A stretch of 64,000 nucleotides of DNA from Metabacillus sediminilitoris. Its GTDB lineage: Bacteria > Bacillota > Bacilli > Bacillales > Bacillaceae. The notes under the pieces were generated by a model, which had not been told where the DNA came from, ran no database searches, and saw nothing but the letters and a program-made list of their open reading frames with translations. Positions 29,573 through 37,893 of this stretch are shown here, one piece after another. The DNA lies in contig NZ_CP046266.1 in assembly GCF_009720625.1 (NCBI RefSeq), forward strand, positions 3,977,501 through 4,041,500, given 5' to 3'. Each line of letters starts with the position of its first letter. Positions within the stretch are counted from its first letter, which is position 1. The position numbers and the translations under genes were made by a program.

Positions 29573-30905
29573 CCCCCAATTCCTTCACAAATGTATCGAT
29601 CTCTTCTTTTGTACGTAATTCAGTAACAGCGATCAACATATGATTTTCAAGTTCAGGATAAACTTTTCCTAAATCAAAACCACCGATGATTCCTTTTTCT
29701 AACAGCTTTTTATTTACTTCACGAACTGGTTTTGATAGCTTCACAACAAATTCATTAAAAATTGGCTGTGCAAATGGAACATTTAATCCTGCTTTTTGAC
29801 AAGCCTTTTTTGCATAATTGGCTTTTTGGATATTTTGAATAGCCATTTCTTTCACACCTTGTTTCCCAAGTGCAGTCATAGCGACAGATGCAGCTAATGC
29901 ATTTAACGCTTGGTTAGAACAAATATTAGAAGTCGCTTTATCACGACGAATATGTTGCTCGCGAGCCTGAAGGGTTAAAACAAAACCGCGCTTCCCATTT
30001 TCATCTGTTGTTTGACCCACAAGGCGTCCTGGAACTTTTCTAAGAAGCTTATTTGTTACTGCAAAATAACCACAGTGAGGTCCACCAAATGCAGTTGGTA
30101 TTCCAAATGGTTGAGCATCACCAGCAACAATATCTGCACCTAATGCTCCAGGTGGTGTTAAAGCGCCTAATGCTAATGGATTAGAAGAAACGATAAACAT
30201 ACTTTTACCCGTATGAGCAATTGGTTCAATCTCTTTTAAAGGCTCAATATGACCAAAAAAGTTTGGATATTGAACGAGAACAGCCGCAACATCATCATTC
30301 ATTTCTTTTTGAAGAGCCTCTAAATCAGTCACACCATCTTTTAATGGTATCTCAACAACTTCAATGTATTGACCACTCGCATATGTTTTAATCACATCAC
30401 GAGATTCAGGATTTACAGCTTGAGAAACGAGAATTTTCTTCTTTTTCGTCTGACCAGCAGCAAGCATAGCCGCTTCTGCTAACGATGTTCCCCCATCATA
30501 CATTGATGAGTTTGCCACATCCATTCCAGTAAGCTCACAAATCATCGTTTGGAATTCGAATATCGCTTGAAGCTCACCTTGAGAAATTTCAGGCTGATAA
30601 GGTGTATATGCTGTATAAAATTCTGAACGGGAAATGACATGATCGACAATAACAGGCATGTAATGGTCATAAACACCGGCACCTAAAAATGACACATTAC
30701 TTCGTAAATCTTTGTTCATAGCTGCTAATTGTGATAATTCTTTTAACAACTCGGTTTCAGATTTTGCCTTTTTAATGTTGTACTCACCCTGAAAACGAAC
30801 TTTTTCTGGAATATCTTGAAACAATTCATGAACAGAATCTACGCCAATTGTTTGCAGCATTTCCTGTTTATCTTGTTCCGTCATAGGTAAATAACGATGT
30901 TTCAT
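29559..30905 (-). CDS. gcvPA: Glycine dehydrogenase (decarboxylating) subunit 1
   Basis: The alpha chain of the two-subunit P-protein, 448 residues, starts [20 protein letters not shown] and contains [37 protein letters not shown] and [12 protein letters not shown], typical of GcvPA. It has no PLP lysine of its own. It lies 56 bp downstream of gcvT. Confidence 0.97.
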   Translation of the reverse strand: MKHRYLPMTEQDKQEMLQTIGVDSVHELFQDIPEKVRFQGEYNIKKAKSETELLKELSQLAAMNKDLRSNVSFLGAGVYDHYMPVIVDHVISRSEFYTAYTPYQPEISQGELQAIFEFQTMICELTGMDVANSSMYDGGTSLAEAAMLAAGQTKKKKILVSQAVNPESRDVIKTYASGQYIEVVEIPLKDGVTDLEALQKEMNDDVAAVLVQYPNFFGHIEPLKEIEPIAHTGKSMFIVSSNPLALGALTPPGALGADIVAGDAQPFGIPTAFGGPHCGYFAVTNKLLRKVPGRLVGQTTDENGKRGFVLTLQAREQHIRRDKATSNICSNQALNALAASVAMTALGKQGVKEMAIQNIQKANYAKKACQKAGLNVPFAQPIFNEFVVKLSKPVREVNKKLLEKGIIGGFDLGKVYPELENHMLIAVTELRTKEEIDTFVKELGDGNE

Positions 30906-30961
30906 TACTTGTGAACCCCTCTCATAGTTAGATGATTACTCTTTTTTACTTGTTGAACATA

Positions 30962-32062
30962 TTATTTTTGACGCTTGTAAAATGGCGTTGCTACAACCAC
31001 TGCTTTTAATCTCTTTTTACGAATCTGTACTTCGACCTCTGTACCTAAATCTGTAAAATCAGCTTTTAATAAAGCGACGCCAATATTTTTCTTTAAGGTA
31101 GGAGATTGTGTTCCTGTTGTAACAAAACCAATTTGCTCTCCATCAACAAACACTTCGTAGCCATGACGCGGAATGCCTTTATCTATTAATTCAATCCCTA
31201 CTAATTTACGTTCAGGACCCTTTTCTTTTTGTTCTTTTAATACAGCTTTCCCAATAAAATCAGCTTCCTTATTTGGTTTGACAGCAAACCCGATACCAGC
31301 CTCAATCGGTGTAATATCTTTTGAAAGCTCTTGCCCATACAATGGAAGATTTGCTTCAAATCGTAATGTATCACGTGCACCTAATCCACATGGGAGGACA
31401 CCGTCTTCTTTACCGGCTTCCAATATTTTTACCCAAAGCAGCTTTGCATCCTCTGAAGCACAATATATTTCAAAGCCGTCTTCACCTGTATAACCTGTTC
31501 TTGAAACTAATGAATTAACACCAGCTACTTTAACAGCATCTTTAAATTTAAAGAATTTGATTTCAGATAAATCCGTATCCGTTAAGCTTTGCAGAATTTT
31601 ATCGGCAAGTGGTCCTTGGAGTGCCAGCTGGGCGATTTCATTTGAAATATTCCTAACGGTTACATCTCCAAATACATGCGAACAGAGCCACTCTACATCT
31701 TTTTCAATATTCGATGCATTTATTACGAGTAAATAATTATTGTCTGCTTTTTTATAGATGAGTAAGTCATCAACAGTGCCACCATCTTCATAGCACATTG
31801 CTGTATATTGCGCGCCGCCATCTTTAAGTAATGACACATCATTTGTCGCGATTTTTTGCAAGAAAGCAAGACTACCTTCCCCAAGCACCTCAACTTCACC
31901 CATATGAGAAACATCAAACAACCCAGCATGATGACGAACTGCTTCATGTTCTGCTTTAATAGAAGAAAACTGTACTGGTAAATCCCAGCCGCCAAAATCA
32001 ATCGTCTTAGCACCATAGTTTTTATACACTTCATATAAAGGTGTTCGTTTTAACTCTGTCAT
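30962..32062 (-). CDS. gcvT: Aminomethyltransferase (glycine cleavage T-protein)
   Basis: GcvT transfers the methylene group from aminomethyl-GcvH to tetrahydrofolate. The 366-residue protein shows [35 protein letters not shown] and [12 protein letters not shown]. The ATG at 32062 follows AGAAGGGAG and gives the B. subtilis-like start; the ORF is open to 32095 without a ribosome site. It is first in the operon, behind a tandem glycine riboswitch. Confidence 0.96.
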   Translation of the reverse strand: MTELKRTPLYEVYKNYGAKTIDFGGWDLPVQFSSIKAEHEAVRHHAGLFDVSHMGEVEVLGEGSLAFLQKIATNDVSLLKDGGAQYTAMCYEDGGTVDDLLIYKKADNNYLLVINASNIEKDVEWLCSHVFGDVTVRNISNEIAQLALQGPLADKILQSLTDTDLSEIKFFKFKDAVKVAGVNSLVSRTGYTGEDGFEIYCASEDAKLLWVKILEAGKEDGVLPCGLGARDTLRFEANLPLYGQELSKDITPIEAGIGFAVKPNKEADFIGKAVLKEQKEKGPERKLVGIELIDKGIPRHGYEVFVDGEQIGFVTTGTQSPTLKKNIGVALLKADFTDLGTEVEVQIRKKRLKAVVVATPFYKRQK

Positions 32063-32127
32063 ATTGGAGATACTCCCTTCTATTTTTAAATCCATGGAAA
32101 CTCACTAAATTACTTAAAATTTCAGAC

Positions 32128-32181
32128 AAAAAAAGGACATAGTACTCCCACATTATCATTTGGAAGTCTCTGTCCTTTTAA
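32128..32181 (-). terminator. Riboswitch-controlled terminator of gcvT leader
   Basis: AAAAGGACAGAGACTTCC pairs with GGGAGTACTATGTCCTTTT, followed by TTTTTTG, on the minus strand. The left arm overlaps the end of the second glycine aptamer, so glycine binding would favour antitermination as in B. subtilis. Confidence 0.88.
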
Positions 32182-32425
32182 CCTGAAAGTTTACCTTATG
32201 TAAAATTGGAATACAGTGTGCTTATCCTAGCTATCTAGTTAAGCTTTATGCTCAATCTAAATAACTAAATAAGCATACCGTCCCACAAAAGGCTTTCCCC
32301 TTTGGTAGTTTGCAACTAATTGCAAACACTCTCCAGAGCTGCGTCAAATAAGAGTCTTTTTGCCTGAGAGATTCACAATTGTTTGCTCCTTCGGCGCTAT
32401 ACCACGAACATATAGTCTCTCCCCT
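32165..32425 (-). ncRNA. Tandem glycine riboswitch upstream of gcvT
   Basis: Aptamer 1 is marked by GGGGAGAGAC, GCGCCGAAGGAGCAAAC, TCTCTCAGGCAAAAAGAC and CTGGAGAGTG; aptamer 2 by ACTACCAAAGGGGAAAGCC and GTAAACTTTCAGG with GGACAGAG. These are the hallmarks of the cooperative glycine riboswitch known from B. subtilis gcvT. Aptamer 2 carries an unusually long peripheral stem (about 32196-32290), see findings. A terminator follows. Confidence 0.95.
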
Positions 32426-32750
32426 TATTCTCACCCGCACATATTTTGTTTTCAAATTGGTAATACTTAAAAAACAGTTTAAATCGACATTCAGACATTT
32501 TAGACATTAAAGTAAACAAAAAAACTAACGTCAATGCTTCATCTACCTGAAAGATAAGCATTGTAGAACTTACTTAACATCCTACCATGCACATAGACTT
32601 TCGGCAATACATTTTTCCTTAATGATTTATTATATTTTCATATATAACGTTCGTCTTTTCATCAAAATTAACATGATATTCATTTCACTTCTACTTTTTC
32701 TAACCAAATGATGAACATTACATCATAAAAAAGAAAGGACTGTCATTAAA
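32426..32750. other. Divergent region between gcvT leader and yqhH, with inverted repeat
   Basis: No gene is seen. It holds an imperfect inverted repeat at 32532-32563 (CAATGCTT-c-ATCT ... AGAT-AAGCATTG) without a T tract. The gcvT promoter must lie near 32440-32500. The repeat could be an operator or an RNA hairpin of unknown role. Confidence 0.5.
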
Positions 32751-34436
32751 ATGAATGTAAAGACTACCTTTGATTCATCTTGGCAGGATGGTTTTTTTGA
32801 AAAGCTGGAAAATGATGGACCATGGTCAAACTGGGAGCTTTATAAACTTTCTTATGAAGTTCAGCAATATTCAGCTGTACCATCTTTTGAAGGTTTACAA
32901 GCACCAAAGCATCTTCCTCATTTCACACCGCTCCCACATCAATTAGAAGTTGCTCAAAGAGTGGTTGAAAAAATGAACGGAAAAGCCATTTTAGCTGATG
33001 AAGTGGGATTAGGTAAAACAATCGAAGCAGGGTTAATTTTAAAAGAATATATGATTCGCGGACTTGTTAAAAAGATATTAATTTTAGTGCCTGCCTCACT
33101 TGTGTCCCAATGGGCCCGTGAATTAAATGAGAAATTTTTTATTCCGGCTGTAGAGCAAAAGAAAAGCTATGTCTGGGAAGCTTGTGATGTTGTCGTATCT
33201 TCAATTGATACAGCAAAACGGAGTCCCCATCGAGAGATTGTCTATGATCAATCTTATGATCTAGTGATTATCGATGAAGCACATAAACTGAAAAATAATA
33301 AAACGAAAAACTATGAATTTGTACAAAACTTAAAAAAGAAGTATTGTTTATTGCTAACTGCAACACCTGTTCAAAATAGAATTGAAGAAATTTTTAATCT
33401 TGTATCATTATTAAAACCTGGACACTTAGGAAATGAGGCATTTTTTAATGAAGCGTTTTCTGCAAAAGATCGCTCATTGGAAGATCATGAACATTTACGT
33501 GAGCTCGTAAACAAGGTTATGATCCGAAATCGTCGCGGAGATACTGGAATCGAATGGCCGAAGCGTGTTGTTGAGACAATACCTATTGATTTTTCAGAAA
33601 CTGAGCAGCATCTATATGACACAATCACAGCATTAAAATCACATTCTCAATATGCGGCAAATACATTTTCAATTATGACATTACAACGTGAAGCATGCAG
33701 CAGTCGTGAAGCTGTATACATGACACTAAAGAAAATGCTTGATCGTCCTGAGGGTGAAGAAGCTATCTTATCTTATGACGTCATCAAAAATATTATGATG
33801 GCGATCGATGGTGTCACACAAAATACAAAGGCACTCAAGGTTGTTGAACTTATTAAGAAATTAAATGATAAAGTAATCATTTTCACAGAATATCGTGCCA
33901 CCCAATTTTATTTACAATGGTTTCTCCAGCAAAACGGGATCACATCTGTACCATTTCGCGGTGGCTTCAAACGCGGAAAAAAAGATTGGATGAAAGATCT
34001 CTTTAAAAATCGTGTACAAGTATTAATTGCAACAGAAGCTGGCGGAGAAGGGATCAACCTCCAATTTTGCCACAACATCATAAACTATGATTTACCATGG
34101 AATCCAATGAGACTTGAACAACGGATCGGTCGTATTCACCGCTTAGGACAAGAACAAGATGTTCATATTTTCAACATGGCAACAAGAAATACCGTTGAAG
34201 AACACATTCTCAAGTTACTATATGAAAAAATTAATTTATTTGAAAAAGTGATCGGTGAACTAGATGAAATTTTAACAAAATTAGAAATTAAAAATTTCGA
34301 AGATCACATCCAAGACATTTTGCTCAATTCTAAAAGTGATGGCGAAATGAAGATTAAAATGGAAAACTTAACTTCTATTCTTGACTATGCACATCATTCT
34401 CAGGAACAAAGAAAAGCAGCAAGCGGAAATCCTTAA
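32751..34436 (+). CDS. yqhH: SNF2-type helicase family protein YqhH
   Basis: The 561-residue protein has a superfamily 2 helicase core: ILADEVGLGKTIEAGLILKE (Walker A), LVIIDEAHKLKN (DEAH), LLLTATPVQNRIEEIFNL (motif III), IIFTEYRATQFYLQWFLQ and the C-terminal LIATEAGGEGINLQFCHNI with QRIGRIHRLGQ. It resembles RapA/HepA-type remodelling ATPases; the Bacillus role is unknown. It forms a unit with yqhG, as in B. subtilis. Confidence 0.93.
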   Translation: MNVKTTFDSSWQDGFFEKLENDGPWSNWELYKLSYEVQQYSAVPSFEGLQAPKHLPHFTPLPHQLEVAQRVVEKMNGKAILADEVGLGKTIEAGLILKEYMIRGLVKKILILVPASLVSQWARELNEKFFIPAVEQKKSYVWEACDVVVSSIDTAKRSPHREIVYDQSYDLVIIDEAHKLKNNKTKNYEFVQNLKKKYCLLLTATPVQNRIEEIFNLVSLLKPGHLGNEAFFNEAFSAKDRSLEDHEHLRELVNKVMIRNRRGDTGIEWPKRVVETIPIDFSETEQHLYDTITALKSHSQYAANTFSIMTLQREACSSREAVYMTLKKMLDRPEGEEAILSYDVIKNIMMAIDGVTQNTKALKVVELIKKLNDKVIIFTEYRATQFYLQWFLQQNGITSVPFRGGFKRGKKDWMKDLFKNRVQVLIATEAGGEGINLQFCHNIINYDLPWNPMRLEQRIGRIHRLGQEQDVHIFNMATRNTVEEHILKLLYEKINLFEKVIGELDEILTKLEIKNFEDHIQDILLNSKSDGEMKIKMENLTSILDYAHHSQEQRKAASGNP

Positions 34437-34462
34437 CATGCTTGATGAAAGGTGGACCTTTT

Positions 34463-35260
34463 ATGCAACAAGAGCAAATACATAATTACTTAGAAAATTT
34501 CTTTACAGCAAATGCTTGTGACATTATCGAAAATAAACCTGGTTACATGATGGTTCAATTAACAATTGACATGGACAAAGAGTTAATGAACAGACCTTTC
34601 TATTGGCATTACCTTGAAAAAACAAATGGTGTCCCAAACCCAATGAAACTAACCTTAATTACTGATCAGCAGCAAGCTCCAAATGACCTGAAGGGCGAAG
34701 TTATGCATTTTGGCTCCCCTCGTCTACATCAAATCTTTCAATCAACCACAAAGCTTGGCAGCTATATTCGCTTATTCGAAAAAGTTCAATCGACTGGGGC
34801 AAACGTTCCCCTTCATCCATGGCTCGGTGTTAATATCATGGTTTCCTATCAATGTGATATGAAAAAAGATCATCTCTACTCGATTGGTCTACACCTTGTA
34901 AGCGGAGCATTAGTTGAAAACTTTCAAGACAAACTAGAAAAGATTAACCTAACACCAAAAATCCCGGATCTATGCTTTAATATGACACCACTTATCAAAC
35001 CCCAAAGCGGGATAAAGCGAATTGAGAATTTTATTGAGCAAACAATTCGAACACAAGATCATTCATGGGCAGATTCTGCACGACAAAGATGGAATGAGGA
35101 TCTCAAGCTTTTAGATCACTTTTATGAAGATATTGAGGAAAAGCCAGATTGCTATTATTTAGAGAAGGAAGCATTACGGGAGCTATATGAACCTGAGATT
35201 CGTGTTTCGATACAAAATGGCGGGATATTTTATTTGACGACTAAGGCGATATTTGGGTAG
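34463..35260 (+). CDS. yqhG: Conserved protein YqhG
   Basis: A 265-residue protein always found next to yqhH in bacilli; I recognise no catalytic motif. It begins MQQEQIHNYLENFFTANACD; the ATG at 34463 follows AAGGTGG and is preferred over the ORF start at 34442, which lies in the ribosome site. The sequence is soluble and mixed alpha/beta. The function is unknown, possibly a partner of YqhH. A terminator follows at once. Confidence 0.9.
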   Translation: MQQEQIHNYLENFFTANACDIIENKPGYMMVQLTIDMDKELMNRPFYWHYLEKTNGVPNPMKLTLITDQQQAPNDLKGEVMHFGSPRLHQIFQSTTKLGSYIRLFEKVQSTGANVPLHPWLGVNIMVSYQCDMKKDHLYSIGLHLVSGALVENFQDKLEKINLTPKIPDLCFNMTPLIKPQSGIKRIENFIEQTIRTQDHSWADSARQRWNEDLKLLDHFYEDIEEKPDCYYLEKEALRELYEPEIRVSIQNGGIFYLTTKAIFG

Positions 35261-35263
35261 TGT

Positions 35264-35295
35264 GACAAAGCAATGACTAATTGCTTTGTCTTCTT
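35264..35295 (+). terminator. Terminator after yqhG
   Basis: GACAAAGCAAT and ATTGCTTTGTC form a perfect stem followed by TTCTT, 4 bp after the yqhG stop. Confidence 0.85.
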
Positions 35296-35352
35296 CGAGT
35301 TGAAATTTCAATCGATTCCACTTCTGTTTAATTTACTGAAAAGTATAAATAG

Positions 35353-35359
35353 TTCGACA
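35353..35359 (-). promoter_or_regulatory. Candidate Spo0A box upstream of sinI
   Basis: TTCGACA is the exact complement of the Spo0A box TGTCGAA and is preceded on the minus strand by TTTT. A second, 6/7 match (CTCGACA) is at 35498-35504, close to the proposed sinI promoter. B. subtilis sinI is activated by Spo0A~P. A 7-mer alone is weak evidence. Confidence 0.4.
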
Positions 35360-35510
35360 AAAATAGCATTTACTCTTTAAAAAATATAATTTAAATCTCT
35401 ATTTAAATAAGTGTTTTTATATGTAAAACATAGCCACAAATACCTATATATCGTTACATCCACAATATATATATATACTCATAAAAATATTTTTTCACTC
35501 GACACCGTTC

Positions 35511-35541
35511 TGCACACTTCCTGAAAATTCCTTTTTATAAT
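35511..35541 (+). promoter_or_regulatory. Candidate sinI promoter
   Basis: A perfect TATAAT at 35536-35541 with a poor -35 (TGCACA, 4/6, 19-bp spacing), as expected for an activated promoter. It would give a leader of about 180 nt that contains the whole c-di-GMP riboswitch. Confidence 0.45.
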
Positions 35542-35611
35542 AAGAATAGTTAAAAAGTTAGATGTACATAAAGGACTTTTGGATAGATAAAATTACCAGG
35601 TAATGCCATTC

Positions 35612-35706
35612 CTATCAGTTAAAGGGCAAACTTATTGAAAAATAGGGACGCAAAGTCACGGGTCTAAAGTGAATACTATGATGGCTGGGCTGCCTGAAAT
35701 ACAGGC
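35612..35706 (+). ncRNA. c-di-GMP-I (GEMM-I) riboswitch upstream of sinI
   Basis: Conserved GEMM-I blocks appear in order: GGGCAAAC (35624-35631), a stem closed by a GAAA tetraloop, GGGACGCAAAG, CACGGGTCTAAAG, ATGATGGCTGGGC and TGCC. P1 can form from TCAG (35615-35618) and CTGA (35694-35697). The 3' side of P1 overlaps a hairpin GCCTG-AAATA-CAGGC (35692-35706), so ligand-bound P1 and this hairpin exclude each other. There is no T tract, so control of sinI translation is more likely than termination. It ends 22 bp before the sinI start. Confidence 0.92.
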
Positions 35707-35728
35707 TAGTATTTTAGGAGGAGAATAG

Positions 35729-35896
35729 TTGAATATGGAAATCGTTGAAAAGATCACACATGACGGGGAGCTTGATTATGAATGGGTGGAGTTAATTTTA
35801 GAAGCGCTTGAAGTCGGGATTACAGTTGACGAGATAACAGAATTTTTCTCCCAAAAAGCAACTCACACTCAACAATTAAATAATGCTATAGATTGA
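35729..35896 (+). CDS. sinI: SinI, antagonist of SinR
   Basis: A 55-residue protein too short for the usual ORF cut-off. The core LDYEWVELILEALEVGITVD followed by EITEFF matches the SinR-binding helix pair of B. subtilis SinI. In that species SinI binds SinR and relieves repression of matrix genes. AGGAGGAG at 35716-35723 serves either the TTG at 35729 or the ATG at 35735. It lies directly behind a c-di-GMP riboswitch and 98 bp before sinR. Confidence 0.92.
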   Translation: MNMEIVEKITHDGELDYEWVELILEALEVGITVDEITEFFSQKATHTQQLNNAID

Positions 35897-35994
35897 TTAC
35901 GTATTAATGTAAATTTTTTTAATTCTGTTCTCCATATAAAACTAAAACCTTCTTTATATGTTATACTTATGCTAACAAAGGAAGGTGACTTGAC

Positions 35995-36330
35995 GTGATT
36001 GGTCCACGAATTAAAAAATACCGTACGCAAAAAAATTTATCACTATCTGAACTAGCTGAGCGAGCAGGAGTTGCAAAATCATACTTAAGTTCGATTGAAC
36101 GCAATCTCCAGTCAAATCCTTCTGTTCAATTTTTAGATAAAGTTTCAGGTGTACTTGGTGTATCTGTTAACACTCTGCTAAATGAAGAAAATGATATAGA
36201 TCCGAAGGAACTTGACTCTGAATGGACAAAACTTGTACAAGATGCGATGAAATCAGGTGTCTCAAAAGAGCAATTTCGTGAGTTTTTGGAATTTAATAAA
36301 TGGAAGCTACAGAATGATAATGATAAATAA
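35995..36330 (+). CDS. sinR: SinR, master repressor of biofilm matrix genes
   Basis: The 111-residue protein has an N-terminal HTH_3 DNA-binding domain (MIGPRIKKYRTQKNLSLSEL, then AKSYLSSIERNLQSNPSV) and a C-terminal SinI/SinR dimerisation domain (LDSEWTKLVQDAMKSGVSKE, then FREFLEFNKW). GTG start after AAAGGAAGGTG. The B. subtilis protein binds GTTCTYT half-sites. A strong terminator follows; the tasA-sipW-tapA genes next to sinR in B. subtilis are missing. Confidence 0.96.
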   Translation: MIGPRIKKYRTQKNLSLSELAERAGVAKSYLSSIERNLQSNPSVQFLDKVSGVLGVSVNTLLNEENDIDPKELDSEWTKLVQDAMKSGVSKEQFREFLEFNKWKLQNDNDK

Positions 36331-36332
36331 TG

Positions 36333-36375
36333 GCATGGTTGGTGATTTTTTCACCGATTGTGCTTTTTTGTTTTG
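36333..36375 (+). terminator. Terminator after sinR
   Basis: GCATGGTTGGTGA pairs with TCACCGATTGTGC through 13 positions (four wobble pairs), followed by TTTTTTGTTTT. Confidence 0.88.
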
Positions 36376-36448
36376 TTCTATTCATTGAATTTCTTAATCC
36401 CCTTCTGTTCTTTTTAAAATACGAATTTTGTCATATATCTCAAGTTAA

Positions 36449-36493
36449 TGTCGAAATTATCAGCTTTTAATAAACTCTTTTTCGCTTTATAAT
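36449..36493 (+). promoter_or_regulatory. Candidate promoter of the plus-strand peptide cluster, with Spo0A-like box
   Basis: TATAAT at 36488-36493 with TTTTAA (36465-36470) at 17-bp spacing. An exact TGTCGAA Spo0A-type box lies at 36449-36455, just upstream of the -35. The -35 is weak, in line with activation. It would start transcription near 36500, upstream of the 36594 precursor gene. Confidence 0.5.
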
Positions 36494-36543
36494 GTAATAG
36501 TGAATAAGATAGTTCCAATAGACTATTTGTTCACTATTACATT
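36491..36543 (+). repeat. Long inverted repeat before the peptide precursor gene
   Basis: Perfect 14-bp arms AATGTAATAGTGAA (36491-36504) and TTCACTATTACATT (36530-36543); the spacer has an inner ATAGT/ACTAT pairing. TTTTTT follows at 36546. If transcribed from further upstream it would be a terminator or attenuator; with the promoter proposed here the left arm lies at the transcription start and the repeat would act as DNA. Confidence 0.7.
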
Positions 36544-36554
36544 AGTTTTTTGTT

Positions 36555-36570
36555 GTTCTTTATAAAGAAT
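36555..36570 (+). promoter_or_regulatory. SinR-operator-like palindrome before the peptide precursor
   Basis: GTTCTTTATAAAGAAT: one perfect GTTCTYT half-site and an inverted AAAGAAT (one mismatch) with 2-bp spacing, the 7+2+7 geometry of the B. subtilis SinR inverted-repeat operator. A further single GTTCTTT is at 36407-36413. It lies 9 bp before the ribosome site. Confidence 0.55.
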
Positions 36571-36593
36571 GGCTGATTAGGAAGGTGAGAAAT

Positions 36594-36773
36594 TTGACTG
36601 AAAAGCAGGTAATAAAAGAGTCGCGACCACTTGTTTTAGCACATCAAGCCATACGTTTTGAGACATCACAGAGTTGGAATAAAGGGCATGGTCCAGTTTC
36701 AGGTGATCCTGGTAAAAGTGACGGAGATTACTATAAACATGACCCATATGATCCAAAGAAAACTAAATGGTAA
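36594..36773 (+). CDS. Putative RiPP precursor peptide, family not recognised
   Basis: A 59-residue peptide starting at TTG 36594 (AGGAAGG site 8 bp upstream; a GTG at 36585 lies inside that site). N-terminal half: TEKQVIKESRPLVLAHQAIR with RP and a hydrophobic strand like lasso leaders, then FETSQSWNKG. C-terminal half is hydrophilic, rich in Gly, Asp, Lys, Pro, Tyr: GHGPVSGDPGKSDGD, YYKHDPYDP, ending KKTKW. There are no Cys. If the Thr of FET marks the -2 position as in lasso peptides, the core has no Asp/Glu at 7-9, so no lasso ring can form. It is followed by kinase, PqqD-like, peptidase, exporter and nucleotidyltransferase genes. Confidence 0.7.
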   Translation: MTEKQVIKESRPLVLAHQAIRFETSQSWNKGHGPVSGDPGKSDGDYYKHDPYDPKKTKW

Positions 36774-36783
36774 TATATTTATA

Positions 36784-36824
36784 ACTTGTTGTTCAGTGGT
36801 CTATACAACCATAAATCAACAAGT
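36784..36824 (+). repeat. Intercistronic hairpin between precursor and kinase
   Basis: ACTTGTTG (36784-36791) pairs with CAACAAGT (36817-36824), with an inner TGGT/ACCA. There is no T tract; it could stabilise the precursor mRNA relative to downstream genes. Confidence 0.5.
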
Positions 36825-36841
36825 ACCCAAGGAGAATAAAT

Positions 36842-37627
36842 ATGAAAGAAAGTATCGTGAAAATTGGAGAACATGTTTTTCATATTAAAAATCGTTCTTT
36901 TTTATATCGGGATTTTTTCCGTCATAACTTTATCCATATGGTCGATGATGAACACCAAGCTATACATATGACAATAGATATTATGACAGGCTTTGGTATT
37001 CCATTTTTAAATGATGAAGTCAAAACGACAAAAGAAAAAAATAAACTTATTTTTGAACGTGCTGATTACTTAATTGAAGTTGATCAAGAATTTTCTCACG
37101 CAATCATTCATGTAAATAATGACTTATCATTAAAGCACGCACTTATGAATTTATACAGCTGTTTTATTGTACATATAAATTGGGGTTTACTGATCCATTC
37201 ATCCTGTGTCGTAGAAAGGAATAAAGCACATATATTCACCGGTCAATCAGGTGCGGGTAAATCAACTGCTGCGCAACTCTCTTATCCAAGAACATTATTA
37301 TCTGATGAAGCTACGATTTTAAAAATAACAGGTGATGAACTTATTGTATTTGACTCTCCTTTTAGAAGCGAAATGAATGAAAAATCAGCGAAGGAATCCT
37401 ATTCACTAGGCAGTATCCAACTATTAAATCAGTCTGTTACTAATAGACGAACTGAAGTAGCGAAATCAGATAGTCTTCTTTTATTGCTAGATAAAGTCTT
37501 TTACTGGACGTACGATCCAGAAGAAACTAAGAATATTTTTAAATTACTTAAATGCGTAGTGGACAATGTCCCTGTTTATGACCTCCATTTCCAAAAAAAT
37601 GACGCATTCTGGGAGTTGATCTCTTAA
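36842..37627 (+). CDS. HPr-kinase-like protein of the peptide cluster
   Basis: The 261-residue protein has an HprK-type P-loop GQSGAGKSTAAQLSYP at about 137-152 and a Walker B-like LLSDEATIL. The family includes the lasso peptide kinases that phosphorylate the C-terminal Ser. Its N-terminal half is divergent from the kinase at 46863 and lacks its YKAFGL start. AGGAG site and ATG are clear. The stop overlaps the PqqD-like start by 1 bp. The likely role is phosphorylation of the precursor at 36594 (inference); Ser, Thr and Tyr are all present there, but not a C-terminal Ser. Confidence 0.8.
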   Translation: MKESIVKIGEHVFHIKNRSFLYRDFFRHNFIHMVDDEHQAIHMTIDIMTGFGIPFLNDEVKTTKEKNKLIFERADYLIEVDQEFSHAIIHVNNDLSLKHALMNLYSCFIVHINWGLLIHSSCVVERNKAHIFTGQSGAGKSTAAQLSYPRTLLSDEATILKITGDELIVFDSPFRSEMNEKSAKESYSLGSIQLLNQSVTNRRTEVAKSDSLLLLLDKVFYWTYDPEETKNIFKLLKCVVDNVPVYDLHFQKNDAFWELIS

Positions 37628-37893
37628 TGAAATATTATATTCAAACAACGAATTACGAAACGATTGAGATTGATAATGAGTGGATCATCATGAATACAGA
37701 TAAATATACAGTTACAAAGCTTAATGTTTTAGGAGGTATTTGTTGGACATTGCTTAAACAACCACAAACAATAACATCATTAATTACATATATGTCTGAA
37801 AAATATGAATTTGAAAATGAATTACATCAAAATGACATCGAAGCTTTTTTACTAGAGCTGATGCAATATGGATTGGTGAAGCATGCAGTTTAA
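37627..37893 (+). CDS. PqqD-like leader-recognition protein (RRE)
   Basis: An 88-residue PqqD-family protein: YTVTKLNVLGGICWTLLKQP gives the typical strand-helix, followed by ITSLITYMSEKYEF and a C-terminal helix ending LMQYGLVKHAV. Such proteins bind leader peptides in RiPP systems (lasso B1, PqqD). No B2 protease is fused or adjacent. It is coupled to its neighbours: 1-bp overlap with the kinase and 11-bp overlap with the peptidase-like gene. Confidence 0.87.
   Translation: MKYYIQTTNYETIEIDNEWIIMNTDKYTVTKLNVLGGICWTLLKQPQTITSLITYMSEKYEFENELHQNDIEAFLLELMQYGLVKHAV

Noticed and set aside
32252..32455. Minus-strand ORF of 67 codons upstream of gcvT
   Set aside because: It lies wholly within the tandem glycine riboswitch.
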